From: JAXDJH01 sp034663635 | GTDB taxonomy: Bacteria > Actinomycetota > CADDZG01 > WHSQ01 | Direction: 5' to 3' | NCBI GenBank assembly: GCA_034663635.1 | Contig: JAXDJH010000017.1 | Location: 1-64,000, forward strand | DNA length: 64,000 nt | Part shown: positions 14,164 to 23,317 of the stretch, piece by piece | How the letters are laid out: each line of letters opens with the position of its first letter | Position numbering within the stretch: position 1 is the first letter of the stretch | The notes under the pieces: generated by a model | The model's database searches: none | The model's input: only the letters and a program-made list of their open reading frames with translations | Told to the model about the DNA's origin: nothing | Made by a program: the position numbers and the translations under genes

Positions 14164-16140
14164 GTGATCACGTCGGCTGAGCGCGCTAAACCGGCCACGA
14201 AAACCCGGTCGAAATCAGGAGCGAACGCGACCTATTCCGCGAAGGACATCACTGTCCTCGAGGGTCTCGAACCGGTCCGGCAGCGACCGGGCATGTACAT
14301 CGGGTCCACGGGCTCCCGCGGCCTCCATCACCTCGTCTATGAGGTGGTCGACAACGCCGTAGACGAGGCCATGGCCGGCTACTGCGACAAGATCGTGGTC
14401 GAGCTTCTGGCCGACGGCGGGGTCAGGGTCGCCGACAACGGCCGAGGCATCCCCGTCGACAAGATGACGTCTGGCCCCCGGAAGGGGAAGCCGGCGGCAG
14501 AGGTCGTCCTCACGACGCTGCACGCGGGCGGGAAGTTCGACGAGGGCAAGGGTTATCAGGTCTCCGGAGGCCTTCACGGAGTTGGAGTCTCCGTAGTGAA
14601 CGCGCTATCCGAGCGCCTCGAGCTCGAGATCTATCGCGACGGCAAGGCCTGGACCCAGACCTACGAGCGCGGCAAGCCGAAGACCAAGCTCACGCCCGGT
14701 CGTCCCATCAAGAAGACCGGGACCACCATCGCGTTCTGGCCGGACCACGAAGTCTTCACCGAGGAGCGCGAGTACAAATTCGACACTCTCGCCCAGCGAC
14801 TCCGCGAGATGGCGTTCCTGAACAAGGCCCTCGAGATCCGCCTGATCGATCAGCGGGTCGAGCCCGTCCAGGAAGAGCTCTTCAAGTACAACGGCGGCAT
14901 CGTCGACTTCGTCAAGCACCTCAACGCGTCGCGCGAAGCGGTGCACAAGAAGATCGTCTACTTCGAGGCGAAGGGCGAGGAGCACGAGCTCGAGATCTCG
15001 ATGCAGTGGACCAACGCGTTCACCGAATCCGTCTTCACTTTCGCGAACAACATCAACACCCACGAGGGCGGCATGCACGAAGAGGGTTTCCGCCGCGCTC
15101 TCACCCGAGTCATCACGAAGTACGCGCGTGACAAAGGCATCATGAAGGACAAGGACAACGAAGCCCTGATCGGCGACGACTGCAGGGAAGGCTTGACCGC
15201 GATCGTGTCGGTCAAGGTCCGGAACCCTCAGTTCGAGGGCCAGACGAAGACGAAGCTCGGCAACACCGAGATCCGCTCGTTCGTCGAGACCTCCATGAAC
15301 CAGAAGTTCGCCGAGTTCATGGAAGAGAACCCGAGCGATGCACGCGCGGTCTGCAACAAGGCTGCGTCCGCGATGCGCGCCCGACTCGAGGCTCGCAAAG
15401 CCCGTGACCTGGTTCGCCGCAAGTCGCTGCTGGAGTCGTCGACTTTGCCCGGCAAGCTGGCGGACTGCCAAACGCGCGAACCTGCCGAGGCCGAGCTCTA
15501 CATAGTCGAGGGTGACTCCGCCGGTGGCACGGCGAAGACCGGACGGGCGCGCGAATTCCAAGCGATCCTTCCGCTGCGCGGCAAGATCCTCAACGTCGAA
15601 CGAGCGCGTCTCGCGAAGATCCTCGAGAACAAAGAGATCCAGGCGATCATCACCGCGGTTGGGACCGGGATCGGCGAAGAGTTCGACGTGACGAAGGCTC
15701 GCTATCACAAGATCATCTCGATGGCGGACGCGGACGTCGACGGCAGTCACATCAAGACTTTGCTGCTGACCTTCTTCTTCCGTTACATGCCCGAGCTCAT
15801 CGAGCAGGGCTACGTCTACGTGGCTCAACCTCCTCTGTACCGGCTTACCTACAAAGGGAAGGTTCATTACTTCCGCAACGACGCGGAACTGGACGCTTAC
15901 AAAGCTGAGAACAACGGCGCGCGCATCGAACCGCAACGTTTCAAGGGTCTCGGTGAGATGAACGCTAATGAGCTGTGGGATACGACGCTCGACCCTGCGA
16001 ACCGGACCCTCTTGAAGGTGACGATGGAGGACGCGGCCCTCGCGGAGGAGATCTTCTCGACTTTGATGGGCGACGACGTGGAGTCCCGCAAGCAATTCAT
16101 CCAGCGGAACGCCAAAGACGTGAGATTCCTAGATATCTAA
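14164..16140 (+). CDS. gyrB: DNA gyrase subunit B
   Basis: A 658-residue ATPase subunit of gyrase. The GHKL ATP-binding fold has EVVDNAVDEAMAGY, DNGRGIPVD and GGLHGVGVSVVNALS. The Toprim domain has EGDSAGG and DADVDGSHI, and the C-terminal part carries QRFKGLGEMNA. Length is at the short end typical of Gram-positive GyrB. The only start available is GTG at 14164; AAGGA lies immediately against it, too close for an ideal ribosome-binding site. An in-frame stop at 14119 limits extension. Confidence 0.96.
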   Translation: MITSAERAKPATKTRSKSGANATYSAKDITVLEGLEPVRQRPGMYIGSTGSRGLHHLVYEVVDNAVDEAMAGYCDKIVVELLADGGVRVADNGRGIPVDKMTSGPRKGKPAAEVVLTTLHAGGKFDEGKGYQVSGGLHGVGVSVVNALSERLELEIYRDGKAWTQTYERGKPKTKLTPGRPIKKTGTTIAFWPDHEVFTEEREYKFDTLAQRLREMAFLNKALEIRLIDQRVEPVQEELFKYNGGIVDFVKHLNASREAVHKKIVYFEAKGEEHELEISMQWTNAFTESVFTFANNINTHEGGMHEEGFRRALTRVITKYARDKGIMKDKDNEALIGDDCREGLTAIVSVKVRNPQFEGQTKTKLGNTEIRSFVETSMNQKFAEFMEENPSDARAVCNKAASAMRARLEARKARDLVRRKSLLESSTLPGKLADCQTREPAEAELYIVEGDSAGGTAKTGRAREFQAILPLRGKILNVERARLAKILENKEIQAIITAVGTGIGEEFDVTKARYHKIISMADADVDGSHIKTLLLTFFFRYMPELIEQGYVYVAQPPLYRLTYKGKVHYFRNDAELDAYKAENNGARIEPQRFKGLGEMNANELWDTTLDPANRTLLKVTMEDAALAEEIFSTLMGDDVESRKQFIQRNAKDVRFLDI

Positions 16141-16152
16141 AGGTGTGAAGTA

Positions 16153-18672
16153 GTGGCGGCAGACGAACCATTTCAAGACAAGCTTCCCGACGGGCCGAAA
16201 GGCCCGGGCGGCAGCAACGAAGTAACGATCGAGGAAGAGGTCCAGTACGCCTTCCTCGAGTACGCGATGTCGGTCATCGTGTCGCGGGCTCTGCCCGACG
16301 TGCGCGACGGCCTCAAACCGGTGTCTCGGCGCATCCTCTATGCCGCCCTTCAGTCCGGGCTTCGTCCCGACCAGCGCTACCGCAAGAGCGCAGCGCTCGT
16401 CGGTGAAGTGATGAAGACCTTCCACCCCCACGGAGACCAGTCGATCTACGACGCGATGGTTCGCCTCGTCCAGGATTTCACGACCCGTTACCCACTTATG
16501 GATGGCCAGGGCAACTTCGGTTCGATCGACGGCGACCCCGCTGCGGCGATGCGGTACAGCGAGACCCGTCTCTCGAAGATTGGTATGCAGCTGCTGCGTG
16601 ATATCGACGAGGAGACCGTCGATTTCGGGACGACCTACGACGGCGAAGCCGACGAGCCTCTCGTTCTGCCGGCGCGCTTTCCCAACCTCCTGGTCAACGG
16701 CTCGCTGGGCATCGCGGTCGGCATGGCCACGAATATCCCGCCGCACAACCTCGGCGAGGTTTCCGATGCGGTCATCGAAGTGCTTGAGAACCCCGAACTC
16801 TCCGAGGACCCGGCCGTTCTGTTGGCGGCGTGCATGAAGCACATCAAGGCTCCGGATTTCCCGACCGCGGGCCTGATCCTGGGCCAGCAGGGGATCAAGG
16901 ATGCCTACACGACCGGCCGCGGGACGGTAAAGATGCGCGCCGTATGCGAAGTTGAAGAGGGCCCGAAAGGCAATCCGCGCGTCGTCGTGACCGAGCTTCC
17001 CTATCAGGTGAACAAAGCGCGCCTGGCCGAGAAGATCGCCGAGCTCGTCGGCCAGAAGAAGCTGGAAGGCATCGCCGACCTTCGCGATGAGTCATCCCGC
17101 AAGGGGATGCGTCTGGTGATCGACCTCAAGAAGAACGCGATTCCAACCGTCGTGCTCAATCAGCTCTACAAACGCACGCAGTTGCAGGACAACTTCTCGG
17201 TCAACATGCTGGCCCTCGTCGACGGGGTTCCCCGCACGCTGAACCTCGGCGAGATGATTCAGGAGTACGTCACTCACCAGATCACGGTCGTAACGCGCCG
17301 GACTCAATATCGCTTGCGCAAGGCCAAGGAGCGGTCCCACATCCTCGAAGGGCTGATCATCGCCCTCGACAACATCGACGAAATCGTTGCCCTGATCAGA
17401 GCGGCCGCGAACGTCGAGGAAGCTCGCCAAGGGTTGATGGCGCGCTTCGGACTCTCGGAGATCCAATCCCAGCACATCCTCGACATGCCACTGCGCCGGC
17501 TCACCGCTCTTGAGCAGGACAAGATCCGGGAGGAGCACGCGGAACTCCAGAAGACGATCGCCGAACTCGAATCCATCCTGAAATCGCCGGCGAAGCTGAG
17601 GGCCCTCATCGCCACCGAACTGAAGGAGATCAAAGAGAAGTTCTCGGATGCTCGCCGAACCAAGATCATCCCGGACGAAGGCGAGTTCGATATCGAGGAC
17701 CTCATCGCCGACGAAGACCTCGTCATCTCGGTGTCGCGCGATGGTTACATCAAGAGCGTTCCGCTCGACACCTACCGTCAGCAGGGCCGCGGGGGCCGCG
17801 GTGTGAGGGGAGCGAACCTAAAAGAGGGCGACATCGTCGAGCACTTGATCACGACTACCGCCCACTCTTATCTCTTGCTGTTCTCCAACACGGGCAGGGT
17901 CTATCGGATCAAAGCTCACGAGATCCCGAAGCGTGACCGGACCGCTCGCGGCACCGCCGTGGTGAACGTGGTCGCGATGAGACCCGACGACAAGGTCGCC
18001 GCCATCATCGACACGCGGGACTACGAGACGTACAGGTATCTGGCGATCGCCACGAAGCGTGGGATGGTGAAGAAGACGCTGTTCCGGGAGTACGACAGCT
18101 CACGTCGCGAGGGCATCATCGCCTTGAATCTGAAGCCTGAAGACGAGGTCGAGCGGGTCCGACCGACGACCGGCAAGGACGATTTCCTCTTGGTCTCGAA
18201 GAAGGGCAAAGCGATCCGCTTCAAAGAGGAGCACGTTCGGCCTATGGGGCGGACGGCAACGGGCGTCATCGGGATGCGCCTCGACCCCGACGACGAAGTG
18301 GTCGCCTTCGACGTCATCCGGGTCGGCGAGGACAACAAGGAGTTGCTGGTCGTCACGGAGTTCGGTTACGGCAAGCGCACGAAGCTCGCCGATTTCCCCC
18401 GCAAGGGTCGCGGCGGGAAGGGAGTGATCGCCGCAAAGCTGACCAAGCCACGAGGCCTGATCATTGGCGCGATGGTCGTCGATCCGGGCGATGAGGTGTT
18501 CCTGATCTCAGATGACGGCGTCGTTATCCGAATGGCCGTGAACACGATCTCCCGACAGGGGCGGCCGGCTACGGGTGTCAGGGTCATGAACCTCGACTCT
18601 GGAACGAGCGTTTCCGCCATCTCTCTCGTCGTCGGCGAGGCCGACGAGACCGCACAGGGCAAGCTGGCGTAG
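16153..18672 (+). CDS. gyrA: DNA gyrase subunit A
   Basis: An 839-residue breakage-reunion subunit of gyrase. The catalytic tyrosine lies in AAAMRYSETRL, and the beta-pinwheel C-terminal domain contains the GyrA box QQGRGGRGVRG that wraps DNA. The quinolone-determining region reads HPHGDQSIYD, with Gln96 at the place of E. coli Ser83 and Asp100 at Asp87. The GTG start has AAAGGTG upstream, and the gene follows gyrB by 12 bases. Confidence 0.97.
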   Translation: MAADEPFQDKLPDGPKGPGGSNEVTIEEEVQYAFLEYAMSVIVSRALPDVRDGLKPVSRRILYAALQSGLRPDQRYRKSAALVGEVMKTFHPHGDQSIYDAMVRLVQDFTTRYPLMDGQGNFGSIDGDPAAAMRYSETRLSKIGMQLLRDIDEETVDFGTTYDGEADEPLVLPARFPNLLVNGSLGIAVGMATNIPPHNLGEVSDAVIEVLENPELSEDPAVLLAACMKHIKAPDFPTAGLILGQQGIKDAYTTGRGTVKMRAVCEVEEGPKGNPRVVVTELPYQVNKARLAEKIAELVGQKKLEGIADLRDESSRKGMRLVIDLKKNAIPTVVLNQLYKRTQLQDNFSVNMLALVDGVPRTLNLGEMIQEYVTHQITVVTRRTQYRLRKAKERSHILEGLIIALDNIDEIVALIRAAANVEEARQGLMARFGLSEIQSQHILDMPLRRLTALEQDKIREEHAELQKTIAELESILKSPAKLRALIATELKEIKEKFSDARRTKIIPDEGEFDIEDLIADEDLVISVSRDGYIKSVPLDTYRQQGRGGRGVRGANLKEGDIVEHLITTTAHSYLLLFSNTGRVYRIKAHEIPKRDRTARGTAVVNVVAMRPDDKVAAIIDTRDYETYRYLAIATKRGMVKKTLFREYDSSRREGIIALNLKPEDEVERVRPTTGKDDFLLVSKKGKAIRFKEEHVRPMGRTATGVIGMRLDPDDEVVAFDVIRVGEDNKELLVVTEFGYGKRTKLADFPRKGRGGKGVIAAKLTKPRGLIIGAMVVDPGDEVFLISDDGVVIRMAVNTISRQGRPATGVRVMNLDSGTSVSAISLVVGEADETAQGKLA

Positions 18673-18744
18673 CGAGCTTTTCCGCACATCAGCGCCTGTT
18701 TCCACGCATACTGATAAGTCTCAAGGCGCCTTCTAGGGGGTTAT

Positions 18745-19374
18745 TTGTCCTCGAGGGAAGATCAACCAGGGCGTTTCCGCGCCGAACCTGAGGTCTCCTC
18801 GGCTTCGGGGGGTCACCTCGCGCCCGACACCGGGAGCGGCTCGATCTTCGAGTCCCTCGACGATCCACTTCCCTCCGAGGTCGCGCGCCGAGCGGATCCC
18901 GGCGCCCAGACGGAGATGACGCCGCGCCCCCCCGAGTACGACCCACCGATGCGACGAGCTCCCGAGGTGACTCGCTCGGCTCCTTCCAGAGGACGGCCTC
19001 CACGCCGCAAGGTCGGGATGAGACGCGTGAAGCGCGTGATCAAACACGTCCACCCGCTATCGATCCTGAAACTGTCGCTGTTCTTCTACGCGATCTTCAT
19101 GATCGGATGGCTCATCCTCGGATTCATCATCTACTCGGTCCTCAAGGGACTCGAAGTCTTGAAGTTCATCCGGGGCGTCTGCGACGCGTTCCTCCTCGAG
19201 CAATGCGACAAGGAAGTCGTGTCGTTCGGACAGTTCGAACGCTGGGTGCTCGTCGTCGGGTTGGCGATCGCTGTCATCGGCATCCTCATGAACACCCTGA
19301 TGGCGGTTCTGTACAACGTCGGCGCCGACATCTTCGGTGGCATCGAAGTGACGTTCGTCGAGAAAGAGGTCTAG
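18745..19374 (+). CDS. DUF3566 transmembrane protein
   Basis: A 209-residue protein with a long disordered N-terminus (about 95 residues rich in Pro, Arg, Ser and Glu) followed by a DUF3566 domain with two membrane helices (SLFFYAIFMIGWLILGFIIYSVL and WVLVVGLAIAVIGILMNTLMAVLYNVG). DUF3566 genes follow gyrA in actinobacteria (Rv0007 in M. tuberculosis). The TTG start is preceded by AGGGGG. The function is unknown. It overlaps the end of the next, convergent gene by 4 bases. Confidence 0.82.
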   Translation: MSSREDQPGRFRAEPEVSSASGGHLAPDTGSGSIFESLDDPLPSEVARRADPGAQTEMTPRPPEYDPPMRRAPEVTRSAPSRGRPPRRKVGMRRVKRVIKHVHPLSILKLSLFFYAIFMIGWLILGFIIYSVLKGLEVLKFIRGVCDAFLLEQCDKEVVSFGQFERWVLVVGLAIAVIGILMNTLMAVLYNVGADIFGGIEVTFVEKEV

Positions 19375-20489
19375 AGGTTCGACGCCTCCAGCTGAGCGAA
19401 ACGGATCCCCTTCGCCGACATCGCGCGTAGAACCGCGTTGGGTTCGAACAACTCGTCGAGCGTGTGGAGTCCCGGCGACTCGACTCTCTTCGACCCGAGC
19501 TCAAGCGCTGTGTATGCCAGCAAGCTGGAAGCGATGTTGGCCAGGTGATCCACAGCTCCGAGAGTGACCGTCGTCGTCCGATCGCCTTTCCGTCCCCTCA
19601 CATCTATGCGAACGGAGCTCCAAGGTGCACCGCGTGGGGGCAACTGCTCTAAGAGAGGTCGCATCGGGTCGGACATCCCGAGGAACGTTTTCCTGCCGGC
19701 GTGCGTGCGTAGGACACCGATCGCCACCGCCGCGCGAGCGGCGTCCATCGCAGCTGTCTCGCTCAGCCCGAAACGGAACGTCACCGACCCCGGGCTCCAT
19801 CGCTCGTAGATCGTGTCGATCTCGGGATGGTCGACAAGGAACGTCTCGACCCAGCCCACGGGCTCTGGGAAGTAAACGAATTTGGGAGCTCGAAGCGGAC
19901 GAGCGGTTTGGATCTCACCTTCGGTCACGTAACGAGACGGGGATGCCGCCATCGAGAAGAAATGCAGAGTGGCCGCTGCGCCGGACGGATCGCCCGAAGC
20001 CGAGACGATGGCCTGGTCGATGGCCTCTATCGAGTCGAACCCGGCAACTGCACGAGCCGTCAACAGATCGGTAAGCCCGGGGCCGAGGCCGGCCGATCCG
20101 ATCATCGTGACTCCGCGCTTTGCCGCATCAACGGAGCGCGCTCGTAACCGGTGATGGGGAGCTACGTCGTCGTTCAGAGATACGTAGCTCGCGCCCGCGT
20201 CGATCGCCGCTTCGGCGACCACCGTCTCGCATAGGTATCCAGGACCGGCGGCGTTGACGATGACGTCCGCCTCTTCGGTCACCTTGCGGAGGTCCCCCGA
20301 GGCCGAGGTCTGAAGGTCGATCCCCTCGGTGGTGATCCGATCGGCTCCGCCCAACAGCCCCCCGAGCTTGAAGAGAGCCTCCTCGTTTCGCGCGGTGAGC
20401 GTGAGGTCGTCGACCTCATCGCTGCGAGCGAGCTCCGATGCGACCTTGCGGCCAACGATCCCGGTAGCCCCGAAGAGTGTTACTCGCAT
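19371..20489 (-). CDS. Saccharopine dehydrogenase-like NAD(P)-binding oxidoreductase
   Basis: A 372-residue protein starting MRVTLFGATGIVGRKVASEL, a Rossmann fold with GATGIVG at residues 7-13. Sequence such as ADVIVNAAGPGYLCETVVAEAAIDAGASY is typical of the saccharopine-dehydrogenase-like family, whose members act on varied substrates. I set the start at 20489 because earlier in-frame codons lack family resemblance. It begins 2 bases after the stop of a small upstream gene and is probably translated with it. The substrate is unknown. Confidence 0.8.
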   Translation of the reverse strand: MRVTLFGATGIVGRKVASELARSDEVDDLTLTARNEEALFKLGGLLGGADRITTEGIDLQTSASGDLRKVTEEADVIVNAAGPGYLCETVVAEAAIDAGASYVSLNDDVAPHHRLRARSVDAAKRGVTMIGSAGLGPGLTDLLTARAVAGFDSIEAIDQAIVSASGDPSGAAATLHFFSMAASPSRYVTEGEIQTARPLRAPKFVYFPEPVGWVETFLVDHPEIDTIYERWSPGSVTFRFGLSETAAMDAARAAVAIGVLRTHAGRKTFLGMSDPMRPLLEQLPPRGAPWSSVRIDVRGRKGDRTTTVTLGAVDHLANIASSLLAYTALELGSKRVESPGLHTLDELFEPNAVLRAMSAKGIRFAQLEASNL

Positions 20490-20491
20490 GC

Positions 20492-20623
20492 TCAGCTTTG
20501 TTCGTTCAGATCGAGCTCGCGCCAGCGACCTTCTGGTGCCGGCCGTTTCGCATGAGCGAGAAGCCGGCCCAACCACGCTGCGATGCCCACCCCCGCAAGC
20601 GTTCCGATCAGCCTGACCTTCAT
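20492..20623 (-). CDS. Small membrane protein, 43 residues, unrecognised
   Basis: Reads from ATG at 20623 to TGA at 20492. The first 21 residues (MKVRLIGTLAGVGIAAWLGRL) form one short hydrophobic helix; the rest is polar. The stop is 2 bases from the ATG of the saccharopine-dehydrogenase-like gene, which is otherwise without a clear ribosome-binding site, so coupling is plausible. I do not recognise the family. It may be a leader or a small partner protein. Confidence 0.45.
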   Translation of the reverse strand: MKVRLIGTLAGVGIAAWLGRLLAHAKRPAPEGRWRELDLNEQS

Positions 20624-20681
20624 CGCTTCACTCTAAAGGCGGCCCACTAGGATGCGGCGACCGTCCACCCCGGAGGGCTGC

Positions 20682-21788
20682 GTGGCGAAGGTGATGATCT
20701 CTTTGGAGCATGTCTCCAAACGATTCCAGTCGTCATCCGGCGCGGCCGTCGATGACCTGTCCATCGAGATCTTGGAGGGCGAGACGGTAGTGCTCGTTGG
20801 ACCTTCCGGCTGCGGGAAGACGACGACGATGAAGATGATCAACCGGCTGATCGAGCCTTCCGACGGAAGGATCGTCCTCGACGGTGTCGACGTCTTGAAG
20901 CAGGATCCCGTGAAGCTTCGACGGCGCATCGGATACGTCATCCAGAGCATCGGGCTGTTGCCGCACCGCTCGATCGAGCAGAACATCGCGACGATCCCCG
21001 ACCTTCTCGGCTGGGAGCCACAAAAGACGAGGGCTCGGGTTCGGGAGCTCGCGGAAGTCCTCGACCTCGATCGTGACCTCCTCCCGCGCTACCCAAGCGA
21101 GTTATCCGGCGGTCAACGACAGCGTGTCGGTGTAGCACGGGCTCTGGCGGCCGATCCCCCGGTGATGCTGATGGACGAGCCGTTCGGGGCGGTCGACCCG
21201 ATCGTTCGAGAGCGACTACAGGATCAGTTTCTCGATATTCAACGCCGTCTCCGAAAGACCATCGTCTTCGTCACTCACGACATCGACGAGGCCATCAAGA
21301 TGGCCGATCGGATCGCGATCATGAACAAGGGCGGAGTCATCGAGCAGTTCGCGTCGCCCGAGGAGATCCTGCGCGCCCCCGCCAATGATTTCGTCGAGCG
21401 CTTCGTCGGGAGCGAGCGCGGATTGAAGCGGCTCGCTCTGATCAAGGTCGGCGGCATCGAGGTCGAGGAAGGCCCAGTTGTTCCTCCCGATGCAAGTCGC
21501 GAGGATGCGCGCGCTCAGATGGACCGGTTCGGCTTCGATTGGTCGAGCGTCGTCGACAACGGGGAGCTGCTGGGATGGATCGATAGGGATTCCCTGGCCG
21601 GAGCGACGACTGTCCGGGATCTCGAGCCAAGACCGTTCACCGCATACGTCACGGAATCCAGTTCCTTGAGAGAGGCCCTCGACGCGATAGTCACTTCTCG
21701 CACGAACGTGGCAGTAGTCGCAACGGAGGGACAGCGGTATGCAGGCATCCTCACGCTCGAGAGGATCTCCAAAGAGATAGTGGCGTGA
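20682..21788 (+). CDS. opuCA: Osmoprotectant (glycine betaine/choline-type) ABC transporter ATPase
   Basis: A 368-residue ATPase of the OpuCA/ProV type. Walker A GPSGCGKT is at residues 40-47, the signature LSGGQRQRV at 141-149 and Walker B VMLMDEP at 161-167. Residues from about 255 on resemble a CBS domain pair (IDRDSLAGATTVRDL, then NVAVVATEGQRYAGILTL), which in OpuC systems senses ionic strength. The GTG at 20682 has GGAGGG at ideal distance. The stop overlaps the first permease gene (GTGA). It is the first gene of a complete four-gene importer. Confidence 0.9.
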   Translation: MAKVMISLEHVSKRFQSSSGAAVDDLSIEILEGETVVLVGPSGCGKTTTMKMINRLIEPSDGRIVLDGVDVLKQDPVKLRRRIGYVIQSIGLLPHRSIEQNIATIPDLLGWEPQKTRARVRELAEVLDLDRDLLPRYPSELSGGQRQRVGVARALAADPPVMLMDEPFGAVDPIVRERLQDQFLDIQRRLRKTIVFVTHDIDEAIKMADRIAIMNKGGVIEQFASPEEILRAPANDFVERFVGSERGLKRLALIKVGGIEVEEGPVVPPDASREDARAQMDRFGFDWSSVVDNGELLGWIDRDSLAGATTVRDLEPRPFTAYVTESSSLREALDAIVTSRTNVAVVATEGQRYAGILTLERISKEIVA

Positions 21789-22462
21789 ACCTCGCTCAGA
21801 CCGTGGGTGAACCTCTCGTTCGCTGGGATTGGATCGCGGATCACACCGACGACATCACAGAGAAATTGATCGAGCATCTCCAACTGACGGGCTTGGCCGT
21901 CCTCATCGGGCTCTTGATCTCGCTCCCCCTTGGTATCTACGCGTATCGCCACAGACGGCTTTACACGCCGATAACCGCGGTTACGGGAGTGCTCTACACG
22001 ATCCCGAGCCTCGCACTGTTCGCATTCCTCGTTCCCTATACCGGTCTTTCCACGACCACCGCTGAGATCGGGCTCGTCTCCTACACGCTACTCATCCTCA
22101 TTCGCAACATCGTCGCGGGCCTCGACGGTGTTCCTGCCGACGTGAAGGAGGCCGCGCGAGGGATGGGTTATTCCGATCGTCAGTTGTTGTGGCGAGTGGA
22201 ACTGCCCCTCGCTCTGCCCGTCATCATCGGTGGCATCCGCATCGCGCTGGTTACCACCATCGGGCTCGTCACGGTGACGGCTCTCATAGGGAAAGGCGGA
22301 CTCGGCTATTTCATCCTCATCGGGATCCGTCAGTTCTTCTCAACGGCTTCGATTCTGGGCGCAGTGCTGTCGGTAACGCTGGCCGTTGTCGCGGACGCGA
22401 TGCTGCTGCTGATCCAGCGCTGGCTGACACCGTGGAGCCGCGGCAGGGCAAGGGCGACATGA
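21785..22462 (+). CDS. opuCB: Osmoprotectant ABC transporter permease 1
   Basis: A 225-residue membrane protein with about five helices and the BPD_transp_1 EAA loop (KEAARGMGYSDRQLLWRVELPLALP) that contacts the ATPase. OpuCB/ProW-like permeases form the channel with the second permease. The GTG start overlaps the ATPase stop by 4 bases, and the next gene follows after 13 bases. Confidence 0.88.
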   Translation: MNLAQTVGEPLVRWDWIADHTDDITEKLIEHLQLTGLAVLIGLLISLPLGIYAYRHRRLYTPITAVTGVLYTIPSLALFAFLVPYTGLSTTTAEIGLVSYTLLILIRNIVAGLDGVPADVKEAARGMGYSDRQLLWRVELPLALPVIIGGIRIALVTTIGLVTVTALIGKGGLGYFILIGIRQFFSTASILGAVLSVTLAVVADAMLLLIQRWLTPWSRGRARAT

Positions 22463-22475
22463 TGGGAGTCACTAG

Positions 22476-23213
22476 ATGGATGCGCTGAGCGCATTGTGGG
22501 AATTCCTCTCCGATCCGGCGAACTGGTCGGGGACCGAAGGCATCCCGAACCGGGTCTACGAACACATCCAGCTATCGGGGCTGTCTCTAGTGATAGCGAT
22601 GCTCATCGCCCTGCCCGTGGGTCTCTTCATCGGACACACACGTCGCTTTAGCTTCCTCGCTATATCTATAGGGAACCTCGGCCGGGCCCTCCCGTCTTTC
22701 GCGGTGCTGGCGCTGGTCCTGCCTTTCACGCTTCATCACCTGCCCGGGCTCGGGTTCTACCCGTCGCTCATCGCGATGATTCTGCTCGCGATCCCTCCGA
22801 TCATCACCAACACGTTCATCGGAATCTCTGGGGTCGATGACGACACGCTCGAAGCGGCGAGAGGCATGGGGATGCGTGAGATCCAGGTGCTCCGACGCGT
22901 AGAGCTCCCACTTGCGGCCCCTCTAATCGTCGCCGGATTGCGCACCGCGGCAGTCGCCGTGGTTGCGACGGCGACGCTGGCGGCTTTAGTCGCGTGGGGA
23001 GGACTAGGTCGCTTCATCATCGATGGGTTCGCCCAGGGCGACGACGCGAAGATGCTCACCGGAGCGATCTCAGTGGCTCTGCTCGCGCTCGTCACGGAAC
23101 TCGGATTCGGATTTCTTCAGCGGTCCGTCGACCCCACCAGAGGCGAACGTAAGAGAAGGGCGATAGTGCCCGGTTCCCAGTCCGTGTCTCCTCCCGAAAG
23201 CCTTGCCCTTTAG
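22476..23213 (+). CDS. opuCD: Osmoprotectant ABC transporter permease 2
   Basis: A 245-residue membrane protein, a paralogue of the preceding permease. Helices include LSLVIAMLIALPVGLFIGHTR-type sequence, and the EAA loop reads LEAARGMGMREIQVLRRVELPLAAP. Two permeases with one ATPase and one lipoprotein is the OpuC arrangement. A 104-base gap separates it from the binding-protein gene. Confidence 0.88.
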   Translation: MDALSALWEFLSDPANWSGTEGIPNRVYEHIQLSGLSLVIAMLIALPVGLFIGHTRRFSFLAISIGNLGRALPSFAVLALVLPFTLHHLPGLGFYPSLIAMILLAIPPIITNTFIGISGVDDDTLEAARGMGMREIQVLRRVELPLAAPLIVAGLRTAAVAVVATATLAALVAWGGLGRFIIDGFAQGDDAKMLTGAISVALLALVTELGFGFLQRSVDPTRGERKRRAIVPGSQSVSPPESLAL

Positions 23214-23238
23214 GGCGCTGCTACTAATGCGCTAGTAC

Positions 23239-23252
23239 CCCCGAAAACGGGG
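23239..23252 (+). terminator. Short GC hairpin between permease and binding-protein genes
   Basis: CCCCG-AAAA-CGGGG forms a 5-bp stem with a tetraloop and no following T-run. It may moderate transcription so that the binding protein is expressed differently, or it may protect RNA ends. Weak evidence. Confidence 0.3.
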
Positions 23253-23317
23253 ATAAGGTCCGACTTCATTGGATCGGGCCGTTCAGTGCGGTCCGCGCAA
23301 AGAAAGGGAGGGAACCC

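Noticed and set aside
14605..16095. 496-residue open frame antisense to gyrB
   Set aside because: High-GC third positions suppress stops on the opposite strand; the gyrB frame carries all expected motifs.
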